Assembly: GCF_900103475.1 (NCBI RefSeq)
Contig: NZ_FNHG01000007.1
Span: forward strand, 1 to 64,000
Length of the DNA: 64,000 bases
Direction: 5' to 3'
DNA from: Maricaulis salignorans
GTDB taxonomy: Bacteria; Pseudomonadota; Alphaproteobacteria; Caulobacterales; Maricaulaceae
The stretch's first letter is position 1. Every line of letters begins with the position of its first letter. Positions 1-7,630 of this stretch are shown here, piece after piece. Below the pieces are notes generated by a model. That model ran no database searches. It worked only from the letters and a program-made list of their open reading frames with translations, and was not told the origin of the DNA. Position numbers and translations under genes: made by a program.

Positions 1-350
1 GAGCGGCTGGAGGTTTGCGGGGTTCCTCCCGGAGTGGGAGGGTGCGGGACGCCGGCGAATGCCGGTAACCGGTAATTTTATTAGCGTGACATTCGTGACG
101 TCCCGCACGTGCAGTTTTCCCGTGGCGTCTCCACCGCCGTTTCCAATCCAAAAAGGTATTCGGGTCGGTCGTTTAGTGCCGTCAGACCTTAATGGACGCC
201 CTGCCAGTGCTCAGGTTGTCACCCCTTCGCCCGGACAGGCTGCACGCTCCCGTTCGCCGCGACTGACTGAGCTCGTGCCTCCCGTGCGACCGGAACGGGT
301 TGAGCATAAGCGCAGGCTGCGGGGGTGGGGATAATTTGGGTCATAGATCG

Positions 351-462
351 TCATCCCAGCGAAGGCTGGGACCCGGTTCGTAGAGCAAAAAGGGTCGGAA
401 ACAGGCGCCAAATCAATGAGATGTCGGCGCGCGAATCTGGGTCCCAGCCTTCGCTGGGATGA
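351..462. repeat. 24-bp perfect inverted repeat element
   Basis: Bases 351-374 are the exact reverse complement of 439-462. Each arm is itself a small hairpin (CCCAGC-gaag-GCTGGG, 355-370), so the element can form either two small stems or one long one. The arm sequence is of a type I recall as a dispersed intergenic repeat in alphaproteobacterial genomes; the copy number here cannot be judged from one window. Confidence 0.85.
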
Positions 463-546
463 GGATGATTTGTATGCTTGGTGCTGGATAAGCCAGGTCA
501 GCGCCGAATAATCACCCGCACCAAACGCCCCACCCCACCGTCATCC

Positions 547-685
547 TCACCAGCTCCGACCGCTTCGCGGCTACCTCTTCCATCAAGGAAGAGGAGGGCG
601 ATAATCGAAGCCGGTCAGATCAAACTCCCTCCTCTTCCTTGATGGAAGAGGAGCGCCGGACTTCAGTCCGGGGCGGAGCTGGTGA
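547..685. repeat. nested inverted-repeat element with 12-bp outer and 25-bp inner arms
   Basis: The outer arms 547-558 and 674-685 are perfect reverse complements (12 bp). The inner arms 574-598 and 627-651 are also perfect (25 bp). Between inner and outer arms lie small hairpins, CCGC-ttc-GCGG on the left and CCGGACT-tc-AGTCCGG (656-671) on the right. The whole 139-bp unit is strongly palindromic and non-coding, as expected of a dispersed intergenic repeat or MITE-like element. It ends 18 bases short of the next gene's stop codon. Confidence 0.85.
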
Positions 686-703
686 CGGCCTCGCGATTTC
701 GTT

Positions 704-1378
704 TCAGCACCAGCTCGCCTGATCGGTTGGCGGATTGCGCAGCAATTCGAGCACATTGGCTTCGATCAGCCGGTAGCCGACATTGCCGAACAGGCGCTGG
801 CGGCCTTCATTCATGACGAAGGTCGGGCTGCCCTTGATGCCGTGATCATTGCAGATCTGGTAATCGCGCAGCAGGGCGGTGATCGCTTCGGAGGAGCACA
901 GCTTCTCCTCGATGCGGGCGCGCGCAACGCCGAATTCATCGGCAAATTCGCACTGGATCTCATAGCTGGATATGTCGCGCCCGTGCTGGAAGAAGGCGCA
1001 GCGCAGCGCCCAGGCGGCCCTGGTCGACGCGCGATCCGTCCAGGCCAGTGCCTCGCCATCCTCGGCTTCGATCAGTTCAATCGCCTTGATGAAGAGATGC
1101 GCGCTGGCCGAAGAGCGCGGCCGCGCATCGAGCCAGACGCGTGGGTGTAGCTCGACATGGGGAAATGGCGTCGTCACCTCGCGCAAATGCGCATTGAACC
1201 CGTCAAACCCCTTGCCGCCCTCAATCTTGCCCCAGGCATCGGCAAACACGGAACAGAAATGCGTCTCGATCTCGATTTTGGTACCGAAATCGCTCGCCAG
1301 CTGGTCCAGCCGCCGCTGCCCGATCCAGGCCCAGACGCAGAGGAGGTCGGAATAATAGGTGATCTTGATCGGGGGCAT
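704..1378 (-). CDS. DsbA-family (FrnE/HCCA isomerase-like) thioredoxin-fold protein lacking the second active-site Cys
   Basis: This 224-residue protein has the DsbA-like thioredoxin fold with an inserted helical domain, as in FrnE and 2-hydroxychromene-2-carboxylate isomerases. The N-terminus MPPIKITYYSDLLCVWAWIG aligns with FrnE proteins, which usually have CPWC at this place; here it is C-V-W-A, so the resolving cysteine is gone. The cis-Pro region is visible as GSPTF near residue 185. No signal peptide is seen, so it is probably cytoplasmic. ATG 1378 is preferred over an upstream TTG (1393) because GAGGAG lies 7 bases before it. The single Cys argues against an ordinary disulfide oxidase; a glutathione-dependent isomerase or transferase role is possible but unproven. 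Confidence 0.8.
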   Translation of the reverse strand: MPPIKITYYSDLLCVWAWIGQRRLDQLASDFGTKIEIETHFCSVFADAWGKIEGGKGFDGFNAHLREVTTPFPHVELHPRVWLDARPRSSASAHLFIKAIELIEAEDGEALAWTDRASTRAAWALRCAFFQHGRDISSYEIQCEFADEFGVARARIEEKLCSSEAITALLRDYQICNDHGIKGSPTFVMNEGRQRLFGNVGYRLIEANVLELLRNPPTDQASWC

Positions 1379-1380
1379 GG

Positions 1381-1455
1381 CGGGGCTCCTCAACGGGGAT
1401 GCGGCCGTTTTGCCCTATGCCGGGAGCGATGGCGATGCGGCATTTGTGGTGTGTG
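1381..1455. repeat. 75-bp direct repeat, copy 1
   Basis: This segment is repeated at 1593-1667 (offset 212) with 2 mismatches in 75. Copy 1 abuts the start of the DsbA-like gene and includes its Shine-Dalgarno sequence on the minus strand. Confidence 0.95.
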
Positions 1456-1505
1456 CCGGGCTGATAACGGTTTTTGTGTTCGGCGAGGAGGGGGCGCGGC
1501 GGCGA

Positions 1506-1532
1506 GGGACAGGTACCTCGGGTACCTGTCCC
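1506..1532. repeat. perfect palindrome, 12-bp arms, 3-base loop
   Basis: The arms GGGACAGGTACC (1506-1517) and GGTACCTGTCCC (1521-1532) are exact reverse complements around tcg. This resembles REP-type palindromes with a GGTACC core. It is paired with a sister palindrome 23 bases downstream. Confidence 0.9.
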
Positions 1533-1555
1533 CAGGGAGGACTCCCGTTTTCCCC

Positions 1556-1582
1556 GGGACGCGTACCAGAGGTACACGTCCC
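1556..1582. repeat. second palindrome of the REP-like pair
   Basis: The arms GGGACGCGTACC (1556-1567) and GGTACACGTCCC (1571-1582) pair with one mismatch around aga. It shares the GGGAC-N-GTACC pattern of the palindrome at 1506-1532, so the two form a BIME-like pair. Confidence 0.85.
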
Positions 1583-1592
1583 TCTACGTCCG

Positions 1593-1667
1593 CGGGGCTC
1601 CTCAACGGGGATGCGGCCATTTTGCCCTATGCCGGGTGCGATGGCGATGCGGCATTTGTGGTGTGTG
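1593..1667. repeat. 75-bp direct repeat, copy 2 (orphan copy of the gene leader)
   Basis: This copy matches 1381-1455 except for two substitutions. On the minus strand it carries the same GAGGAG but is not followed by a start codon, so it is a decapitated leader copy. With copy 1 it brackets the 137-base palindrome segment. Confidence 0.95.
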
Positions 1668-1748
1668 TTGTCGACACTCCGTTTCTCCCCCCCCGGAATC
1701 CGTGAGCCGCTACAGTGCGAGCTGACGACCGCAACGGACTAGAATTGG

Positions 1749-2618
1749 CTACTCGATGAGCATGTCTTGGATGCTGTCGGGGGAGGTGTGCTTTATTGAA
1801 ATCACTTGGATGATTTCGTGTTTCTCATCAATCGTGACTCCATTTTCTTTGAAAATCGTACTCTCGGCGACACAATCCAACATGTCCCCCGGCCGTAACA
1901 CAATCTCGCCAGCGTGAAATCGGCTGAGCCACTGTCGATCCCGGACAGCCGCGAAAATTGGGCGGCGACCTAGTCTGAACTCCCATTGGGAACGACCAAT
2001 TAGATCGGGTTTCTTTATCACGAGGCGCCACTGGGATCGCACCTGTTCGGTGTCGGGAGCGACGGATGGATCCGGCTCACCAGCCCGTTGGTCAAAATCT
2101 ACAGAAGGAACTATCGGAAGCTGCCCCCCGTCCCGGACAGCAATTAATTTGGCTGTGCCTTCGATTTGTCTGGCCGTTGTCGCAAGCCGCCTAACCTGGG
2201 TGCCAAAATTCGGAACAAAATCATCAGGCAGACCATCGACGAGCCGAGCGGAAAGGGGGGCGGCTACTTTCTCAGCATCGGCCAGAAGGTCGCGCTTCGA
2301 ATACCCTTCTTCAGAGAGAAATTTCAATGCGAGCCATTTGAATTCGACCAAAGCCTCACGCCAAATTGCAGACAACCCTTTGTCGCGGATGGCATCGTCA
2401 TTGGTGCTCGATAGAGCGTTTTTGAGAAAAAGCCTTATTGAGCCTTGCTCGACGCGGTCAATCGTCAAAGTCAACGCCAACGGTCCGTTTAGCGTCCCTG
2501 ATATGTATGCGTCCAAATGCTCAAATGAGGCGGTCACCGAAGTGAGCGCAGACAATACATTTGTGGCCGATGCCGATGTGGGATCGAATTCGATCCTCAA
2601 TTCAAAATCAGATTCCAT
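1749..2618 (-). CDS. hypothetical protein, low GC, possible horizontal acquisition
   Basis: I do not recognise a named family. The 289-residue product has no signal peptide or membrane segment. The N-terminal part (residues 1-100) alternates strand-like stretches ending in a pattern IDRVEQGSIRLFLKN. The middle is helical and acidic. The C-terminal part (about 195-285) has a W-x-F near 212, then IFAAVRD, RFHAGEI and RPGDML. I recall this W...D..[FW]...G...GD.L layout from other hypothetical proteins on genomic islands, but cannot verify it. GC content is clearly lower than the neighbours (one 60-base stretch near 1801 is 35 percent), suggesting transfer. No clear Shine-Dalgarno precedes ATG 2618. 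It sits alone between the repeats and ubiD. Confidence 0.7.
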   Translation of the reverse strand: MESDFELRIEFDPTSASATNVLSALTSVTASFEHLDAYISGTLNGPLALTLTIDRVEQGSIRLFLKNALSSTNDDAIRDKGLSAIWREALVEFKWLALKFLSEEGYSKRDLLADAEKVAAPLSARLVDGLPDDFVPNFGTQVRRLATTARQIEGTAKLIAVRDGGQLPIVPSVDFDQRAGEPDPSVAPDTEQVRSQWRLVIKKPDLIGRSQWEFRLGRRPIFAAVRDRQWLSRFHAGEIVLRPGDMLDCVAESTIFKENGVTIDEKHEIIQVISIKHTSPDSIQDMLIE

Positions 2619-2673
2619 ACAGCGATATTAGGAACGGAGTGGTGAAGTGCAAGTTTTAGTTGAACGGTATCGC

Positions 2674-4179
2674 CTAGGCTTCCAACCCCAACTCCCCCCA
2701 CATCGCGTCCACCCGCGCCTTCGTCGTCTCATCCATATCCAGCTTCTCGCCCCACTCGCGGCTCGTCTCATGGCCCATCTTGTTGGTCGCATCGAGCCCG
2801 ATCTTGCTGCCGAGCCCTGAGACCGGCGAGGCAAAATCCAGATAGTCGATCGGGGTGTTTTCGACGGTGACGATGTCGCGGGCCGGGTCCATGCGGGTGG
2901 AGACGGCCCACATCACGTCTTTCCAGTCGCGCGGATCGATATCCTCGTCCACGACGATGATCCATTTGGTGTACATGAACTGGCGCAGGAAGGACCAGGC
3001 GCCCATCATCACGCGCTTGGCATGGCCGGCATAGGCCTTCTTCATCTTGATGACGGCGATGCGGTAGGAGCAGCCCTCGGGCGGCAGCCAGAAGTCGAGG
3101 ATTTCCGGATATTGCTGCTGCAGCAGCGGGATGAAGACCTCATTGAGGGCTTCGCCGAGCACGGAGGGCTCGTCCGGCGGACGGCCGGTATAGGTCGACA
3201 GATAGATCGGATCCTGGCGCATGGTGATGGCGCTGATCCGGAAGACCGGGAAATGCTCGACGGAATTATAATAGCCGGTGTGGTCGCCATAGGGGCCTTC
3301 CGGGCCATACTCGTCGAGCATGACATGGCCCTCGAGCACGATCTCGGCTTCGGCGGGGACTTTCAGCGGCACGGTCTTGCAGTCGACCAGCTCGACCTTC
3401 TGCCCGCGCAGGATTCCGGCGAACTGGTATTCCGACAGCGTGTCGGGGATCGGGGTGACGGCGGCGAGTATGGTGCCGGGATCGGCGCCGAGCACGACGG
3501 CGCAGGGCAGGGGATCAGGTTTCTTGTCTTTCCAGCGCTGGAAATGCTGCGCCCCGCCGCGATGCTTGAGCCAGCGCATCAGCGTCTTGTCCTTGCCCAG
3601 CTTCTGCATGCGGTAAATGCCGAGATTGAAGTCGTCCTGCTTGTCGTTCGACGGGCCCTTGGTGACGACCAGCGGCCAGGTGATCAGCGGGGCCGGCTCA
3701 CCCGGCCAGCAGGTCTGGATCGGCAGGCGGTCGAGATCGATCTCGTCGCCGGTCAGTACGATGTCCTGGCAGGGGGCGCGCTTCACCGTCTTTGGCCGCA
3801 TCGACATCACCGTCTTGGCCAGCGGCAGCATGTCCATCGCGTCCTTGAGCCCGCGCGGCGGTTCCGGCTGGCGCAGGAAGGCGAGCAGCTCGCCCACTTC
3901 GCGCAACTCGCCGGCCGTCGAGCGCGGCTGGCCGCCCAGCGTCACCGCCTGGGCGACGCGGCGCACCGTGCCGAACAGATTGACCAGAACCGGCATCCCG
4001 CTTTTGACGCCGTGCTCATTGACGACATTCTCGAACAGCAGGGCCGGTCCGCCGGCATGCAGGGTGCGCTTGTGGATTTCGGTGATTTCCAGATCGGTCG
4101 AGACCTGTGTCGTGATGCGGACCAGATCGCCGTCACGCTCGAGCTGGTCGATGAAGTCGCGCAGGGATTTATAGGCCAT
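2674..4179 (-). CDS. ubiD: UbiD family 3-polyprenyl-4-hydroxybenzoate decarboxylase
   Basis: This 501-residue protein is the prenylated-FMN-dependent decarboxylase that removes the carboxyl group of 3-polyprenyl-4-hydroxybenzoate in ubiquinone synthesis. Length and sequence fit UbiD: the N-terminal [18 protein letters not shown], the catalytic-region [12 protein letters not shown], and the [11 protein letters not shown] segment. The chosen start (4179) gives the usual [10 protein letters not shown]-terminus; the open frame runs 44 codons further upstream but those residues are unlike the family. The flavin prenyltransferase UbiX is not in the window. UbiA, for the preceding step, lies 4 kb away on the same strand. 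Confidence 0.95.
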   Translation of the reverse strand: MAYKSLRDFIDQLERDGDLVRITTQVSTDLEITEIHKRTLHAGGPALLFENVVNEHGVKSGMPVLVNLFGTVRRVAQAVTLGGQPRSTAGELREVGELLAFLRQPEPPRGLKDAMDMLPLAKTVMSMRPKTVKRAPCQDIVLTGDEIDLDRLPIQTCWPGEPAPLITWPLVVTKGPSNDKQDDFNLGIYRMQKLGKDKTLMRWLKHRGGAQHFQRWKDKKPDPLPCAVVLGADPGTILAAVTPIPDTLSEYQFAGILRGQKVELVDCKTVPLKVPAEAEIVLEGHVMLDEYGPEGPYGDHTGYYNSVEHFPVFRISAITMRQDPIYLSTYTGRPPDEPSVLGEALNEVFIPLLQQQYPEILDFWLPPEGCSYRIAVIKMKKAYAGHAKRVMMGAWSFLRQFMYTKWIIVVDEDIDPRDWKDVMWAVSTRMDPARDIVTVENTPIDYLDFASPVSGLGSKIGLDATNKMGHETSREWGEKLDMDETTKARVDAMWGELGLEA

Positions 4180-4441
4180 GTCGGGGTCTCGCTTGCACCG
4201 GGCCTCGAAACTGCAACTTCGCTGCGCAAAATGCCAGTGTGCGATGCGTCGCAACACCAGCCGCACAAAACGGAAAAAACCGAACAGGGCCGCGCATTTG
4301 CCCGCCGGCATGCCCCGCCATTGCCCGGTTTCTCTCTGTTTTTAATGGTGTTTGACTGAAATTGTCGATTTTCCGGAGACAAAGCGTTCAAGGCTTGTCG
4401 CTACTCAGCGGCGAACGGAATTCATACAGGCAAAAAACACG

Positions 4442-4885
4442 ATGTTGCACAGGGCAGTGATGGTCTCGAAGGCCCGGGTTGATCTCGGTGTGGGCGCGCT
4501 TAACGGCGATCTGGGCTCGCTGCTGGCCTGTTGCATGAAAGCGAGTACGGATCGCCATATGACGGGCGGTCTGATCTGGGATTCTGGCTGGTTCATGGAA
4601 GTGCTGGAGGGGCGCCGTGATGCCCTGGAAGACTTCTGGCAGCACATCATCAAGGATCCGCGCCACGCCGACCCGCAACGTCTCGAATTCGTGCCCTTGT
4701 TGAAACGCAGCTATGAGACCTGGTCGGTCGCCACACCGCGCCGCGGCCCGGCCAATCATTCCCTGCTTCGAAACCTCCGCAGTAATGTCCCGACCGCCGG
4801 TGAGGTGCGGACTCACGTCCGCACCGTCATCGCCACAGGTCTGGTTGCGGAATCGCCGCCCCTGGTCTGCGCCGTCCGAGCCTAG
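4442..4885 (+). CDS. BLUF-like domain protein lacking flavin-site residues
   Basis: The 147-residue product spans one BLUF-like domain (about 1-100) plus a short tail. Family features are present: the ferredoxin-like pattern, HMTGGLIWDSGWFMEVLEGR at 39-58, and the later IIKDPRH. BLUF photoreceptors need a Tyr near residue 7, an Asn near residue 35 and a Gln near residue 53 for flavin binding and photochemistry. By motif alignment these are Met7, Ser35 and Glu53 here. It may therefore be a light-insensitive scaffold. The start is chosen where the domain begins; no strong Shine-Dalgarno is visible and an in-frame TTG lies upstream at 4352. Its stop overlaps that of the convergent hydrolase gene by four bases. 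Confidence 0.75.
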   Translation: MLHRAVMVSKARVDLGVGALNGDLGSLLACCMKASTDRHMTGGLIWDSGWFMEVLEGRRDALEDFWQHIIKDPRHADPQRLEFVPLLKRSYETWSVATPRRGPANHSLLRNLRSNVPTAGEVRTHVRTVIATGLVAESPPLVCAVRA

Positions 4886-6255
4886 CCGGCCGTTGTGCCG
4901 GCGGGGGGTTGCAGCGCGGCGACGACTTCGCGTGCCAGCCGGCCTGAGCGCGAACTGACACCGATCGTGGCGCCAAAGCGGACAATCACCAGCTGCTGTT
5001 CGGGCATGACATAGCCCCACTGGCCCTGGAAACCGCTCATCATGATGGTTTCCGGCGGCAGGCCGGTTGCTTCGGTCGGCAGCCAGAAGCCCATGCCATA
5101 GCCACCCCCCGAATTCGGGGTCGGTTCGGCGACGATGGAATACCAGTCTTCCGGCAGGATGCGTGTGCCATTGGCGACGCCGTTGTCGAGATAGAGCTGG
5201 CACAGGCGCGCCCAGTCCTGGGCCGTGGCATACATGTAGGACGAGCCCTGGAAGACCCCGTTCTCGCCCGGCTCCATGATCGCGGAATAGATGTCCAGCG
5301 GCTCGAAAATGCGCGCCCGCAAGGCGGCGACCTGTTCGGGCAGGCTGTCACCGAGCCGGCGCTGCAGCGCGTCGGAGGCCAGGATGGTATTGCCGCTCAT
5401 ATATTGCCAATGCTCGCCGGGCGCGTGGAGGCGCTGCCGCGTGGCGGCGAAATGCGGCATGTCCCACTGGGTGAAGAGCATCTGCGAATTGGGGTCGGTG
5501 CCGTTATTGAGCTCGGCAATCGCCAGCCCGCCGGTCATGCGCAGCAGGGCCTCGATCGTGATCGCGTCAAGGCGTGGATCGCCGACCGCGGCCAGGGCCG
5601 GGATTTCGCCCTCGGCCCTGATATCAAGCGCGCCGTCCTGGGCCAGGCTGCCGGCCAGTGTCGCGATCACGCTCTTGGTCATCGACCAGCCGTGAAAGCG
5701 GGTCTCGGCGCTGGCGCCGGGGGCGTAGTGTTCGGCCACGAGGCGGCCCTGATGCAGGATGGCGACACCCAGCGTATGGCTCCCGTCCGCCTGCGTCCCG
5801 TCAAAGGCGCTCGCCATCGCCGCGTCGAGCGCTGCGGTGTCGAACCAGGCATCGCGGTGGGCGGTGTCGAGCGGCATCGGCTGGAAATCGCGGGCGACCG
5901 GAACCGTCAATGCCGGGTCAAAGCCATGGCCGCCATGCACCAGCGTACAGCCGAGTCCGTCACGCCAGACGGCGCGCTGGGTCCAGAACAGGCCGAGCAG
6001 GGAGGCGCTGACCTCGCGATTCTCCTCATCCATCGAATAGCTCAGCGCGCCGGCGGCATCGCCGAGCAAGGGGTCGAGATAGAGCGATCTGGCCTGGTCG
6101 GGCTCGAGGCCGGAGACCCAGGTCAGCGAGCACATCTGCTTGGCGACAATACCGGTCGCGGAAGGCAGGTAGATCTGGCCGATGGGTGACAGGTTGAGCG
6201 CCACCACGGCCGCTGTCAGGACTGCGCCGCCGGCGCCGAGTATGATGCGTAACAT
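4882..6255 (-). CDS. serine hydrolase of the beta-lactamase class C / esterase family
   Basis: A 457-residue protein with an N-terminal hydrophobic segment (residues 1-25, signal peptide or anchor), so probably exported. The catalytic Ser-x-x-Lys is visible as WSMTKSV near residue 193, inside the usual HGWSMTKS setting. A tyrosine-type second motif (HWQYMSGNT) follows around 280, and the C-terminal GGYGMGFW and GFQGQWGYVMPE blocks match the 6-aminohexanoate-dimer hydrolase/EstB-like branch rather than true AmpC enzymes. Substrate unknown. GGAG lies 6-7 bases before ATG 6255. It stands alone on its strand. Confidence 0.85.
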   Translation of the reverse strand: MLRIILGAGGAVLTAAVVALNLSPIGQIYLPSATGIVAKQMCSLTWVSGLEPDQARSLYLDPLLGDAAGALSYSMDEENREVSASLLGLFWTQRAVWRDGLGCTLVHGGHGFDPALTVPVARDFQPMPLDTAHRDAWFDTAALDAAMASAFDGTQADGSHTLGVAILHQGRLVAEHYAPGASAETRFHGWSMTKSVIATLAGSLAQDGALDIRAEGEIPALAAVGDPRLDAITIEALLRMTGGLAIAELNNGTDPNSQMLFTQWDMPHFAATRQRLHAPGEHWQYMSGNTILASDALQRRLGDSLPEQVAALRARIFEPLDIYSAIMEPGENGVFQGSSYMYATAQDWARLCQLYLDNGVANGTRILPEDWYSIVAEPTPNSGGGYGMGFWLPTEATGLPPETIMMSGFQGQWGYVMPEQQLVIVRFGATIGVSSRSGRLAREVVAALQPPAGTTAG

Positions 6256-6289
6256 GTCTGCTCTCCCCCAAATCCCCGATGCGTTCAGT

Positions 6290-7060
6290 CTAGCCGAATT
6301 TCGAGAAATCCGGCTTGCGGCGTTCCATGAAGGCGGTCGCCGCTTCGGAGAATTCTTCCGAGCGCAGCAATTCGGCGAACATGCCGCCTTCCAGGGTGAT
6401 GCGGTCCTGGATGCCCTCGGACGGACGCCGCATCAATTCCTTGGCGGCACGCAACGATCCCGGTGCCTTGGCGGCGAGATTGGCGGCGCTGGCGCGGGCC
6501 AGGGCCTCGACATCATCGGCGACATCATTGATCAGCCCGTGGCGGGCGGCCTTGTCGGCATCCCAGGTCGAGCCGAGCAGCAGGAGGTCAGCGGCGATGA
6601 CATGACCGAACATGCGCGGCATCACCTGGCTGGAACCGTATTCCGGTGCCAGGGCGAGATCGACGAAGGGGGTCTTGAAGCTGGCGCGCGGCGAGGCATA
6701 GACGAGGTCGCAATGCATCAGCATCGTCACGCCAATCCCGATGGCGAGACCATCGACGGCGGCGATCACGGGCTTTTTCGCGTGCAGCAGGGCGCGCATG
6801 AAATGCTCGACCGGCGGGGTTTCACCGCCGCCGACATGCGGCGGCGCCTGCATGAAATCGACCAGATCATTGCCGGCGGTGAAGATGCCGCCGGCACCGG
6901 CGATGATGAAAACCCGGATAGCCGGGTCGGCATCGCCGCTCTCCAGCGCTTCGGCTGCAGCCGTATACATCGGCCGTGTCAGGGCGTTTTTCTTCTCGGG
7001 GCGGTTGAAGCGTATCGTGCGGATACCCGCGGCATCCTCGACCAGAACCAGCTCGCTCAT
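6290..7060 (-). CDS. enoyl-CoA hydratase/isomerase family protein
   Basis: A 256-residue crotonase-fold protein acting on acyl-CoA thioesters in the cytoplasm. The N-terminus IRTIRFNRPEKKNALT and the oxyanion-hole segment AGAGGIFTAGNDLVDF are typical. The region LALAPEYGSSQVMPR contains one glutamate where hydratases place a catalytic Glu. The GNDL form is more like enoyl-CoA isomerase/hydratase paralogues of unknown specificity than FadB. The start at 7060 follows GGGAGA by 5 bases; the frame is open further upstream. It follows a MarR regulator gene with a 96-base gap on the same strand, so regulation by or with that factor is plausible. Confidence 0.9.
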   Translation of the reverse strand: MSELVLVEDAAGIRTIRFNRPEKKNALTRPMYTAAAEALESGDADPAIRVFIIAGAGGIFTAGNDLVDFMQAPPHVGGGETPPVEHFMRALLHAKKPVIAAVDGLAIGIGVTMLMHCDLVYASPRASFKTPFVDLALAPEYGSSQVMPRMFGHVIAADLLLLGSTWDADKAARHGLINDVADDVEALARASAANLAAKAPGSLRAAKELMRRPSEGIQDRITLEGGMFAELLRSEEFSEAATAFMERRKPDFSKFG

Positions 7061-7156
7061 CGCAGTCTCCCATTTGATTTTGGCGCAGCCTAGAGCATTG
7101 CGCCGCCGCTTGGCCAACGCTTTTGCGCTTACCTATACGTCAAGCAGGTCAGGCAA

Positions 7157-7588
7157 TCAGGCTTCTGTGGCGAGCCGGGTGAGGACGCGGTGCAGTGTGT
7201 CGCTATCGTCTTCGCCGAGCCGGGTTTCCAGCTCGGTATTGAGGCCACGCAGACTGATGTCGGCGGCATCGCCCAGGGCGCGGCCCTTCTCGGTCAGCGA
7301 AACCACGGCAGAGCGGCCATCGGTCTTGGAGGCCGTCTTCCTGACCAGGCCGAGCGCTTCCATACGGCTGACCAGACCCGTCACGGCAGGCGGGTTGAGT
7401 GATAAAGTGTCGCCGATCTCGCCCATGCGACGTTCGCCGCGACGCGCCAGCAGGAAGAGCACGGCGGCCTGGGCCGAGGTGACGCCGGCCTCGGCCTTGA
7501 GGCGCGCATCGGCATCCCGGTTGAGACGCCGGGCGGCGATTTCGATCAGGAGGAAGAGCCGCCGGTCAACGGCGCGGATACGAGCCAT
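7157..7588 (-). CDS. MarR family transcriptional regulator
   Basis: A 143-residue winged-helix DNA-binding protein. The helix-turn-helix region runs about 35-90: AGVTSAQAAVLFLLARRGER, then the recognition helix LSLNPPAVTGLVSRMEALGLV, then the wing TDGRSAVVSLTEKGRAL. MarR proteins act as ligand-responsive repressor dimers. The neighbouring downstream enoyl-CoA hydratase gene is the obvious candidate target. Length and motif order are typical for the family. The ligand cannot be read from the sequence. Confidence 0.92.
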   Translation of the reverse strand: MARIRAVDRRLFLLIEIAARRLNRDADARLKAEAGVTSAQAAVLFLLARRGERRMGEIGDTLSLNPPAVTGLVSRMEALGLVRKTASKTDGRSAVVSLTEKGRALGDAADISLRGLNTELETRLGEDDSDTLHRVLTRLATEA

Positions 7589-7630
7589 GGAATTGAAACT
7601 GAATTGATTCTGGCCGGCAGGGGAGGGCCA

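Larger units (their letters stand above)
1..703. other. gene-free region carrying two inverted-repeat elements
   Basis: No convincing gene is seen here: the short open frames lack ribosome binding sites and recognisable domains. The stretch holds two separate inverted-repeat elements (351-462 and 547-685), listed individually. The first 350 bases show nothing I can assign. The following gene on the minus strand ends at 704. Confidence 0.7.
1379..1748. other. gene-free gap filled by a duplicated leader and palindromes
   Basis: About 370 bases without a credible gene. It contains the two 75-bp direct repeats (1381-1455, 1593-1667) and two KpnI-site-centred palindromes (1506-1532, 1556-1582), described separately. 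The short open frames through it come from the repeats and have no recognisable product. Confidence 0.7.

Noticed and set aside
3022-4359. 445-codon open frame on the plus strand opposite ubiD
   Set aside because: It is antisense to a complete ubiD, has the composition of a reversed frame (Asp/Glu/Gly/His/Arg-rich) and no recognisable domain. High-GC genes commonly leave such open antisense frames.
7120-7150. Possible LiuR-like site (CTTGACGTATAGGTAA on the minus strand) ahead of the enoyl-CoA hydratase gene
   Set aside because: Four mismatches to the remembered box in 14 fixed positions; too weak to report.
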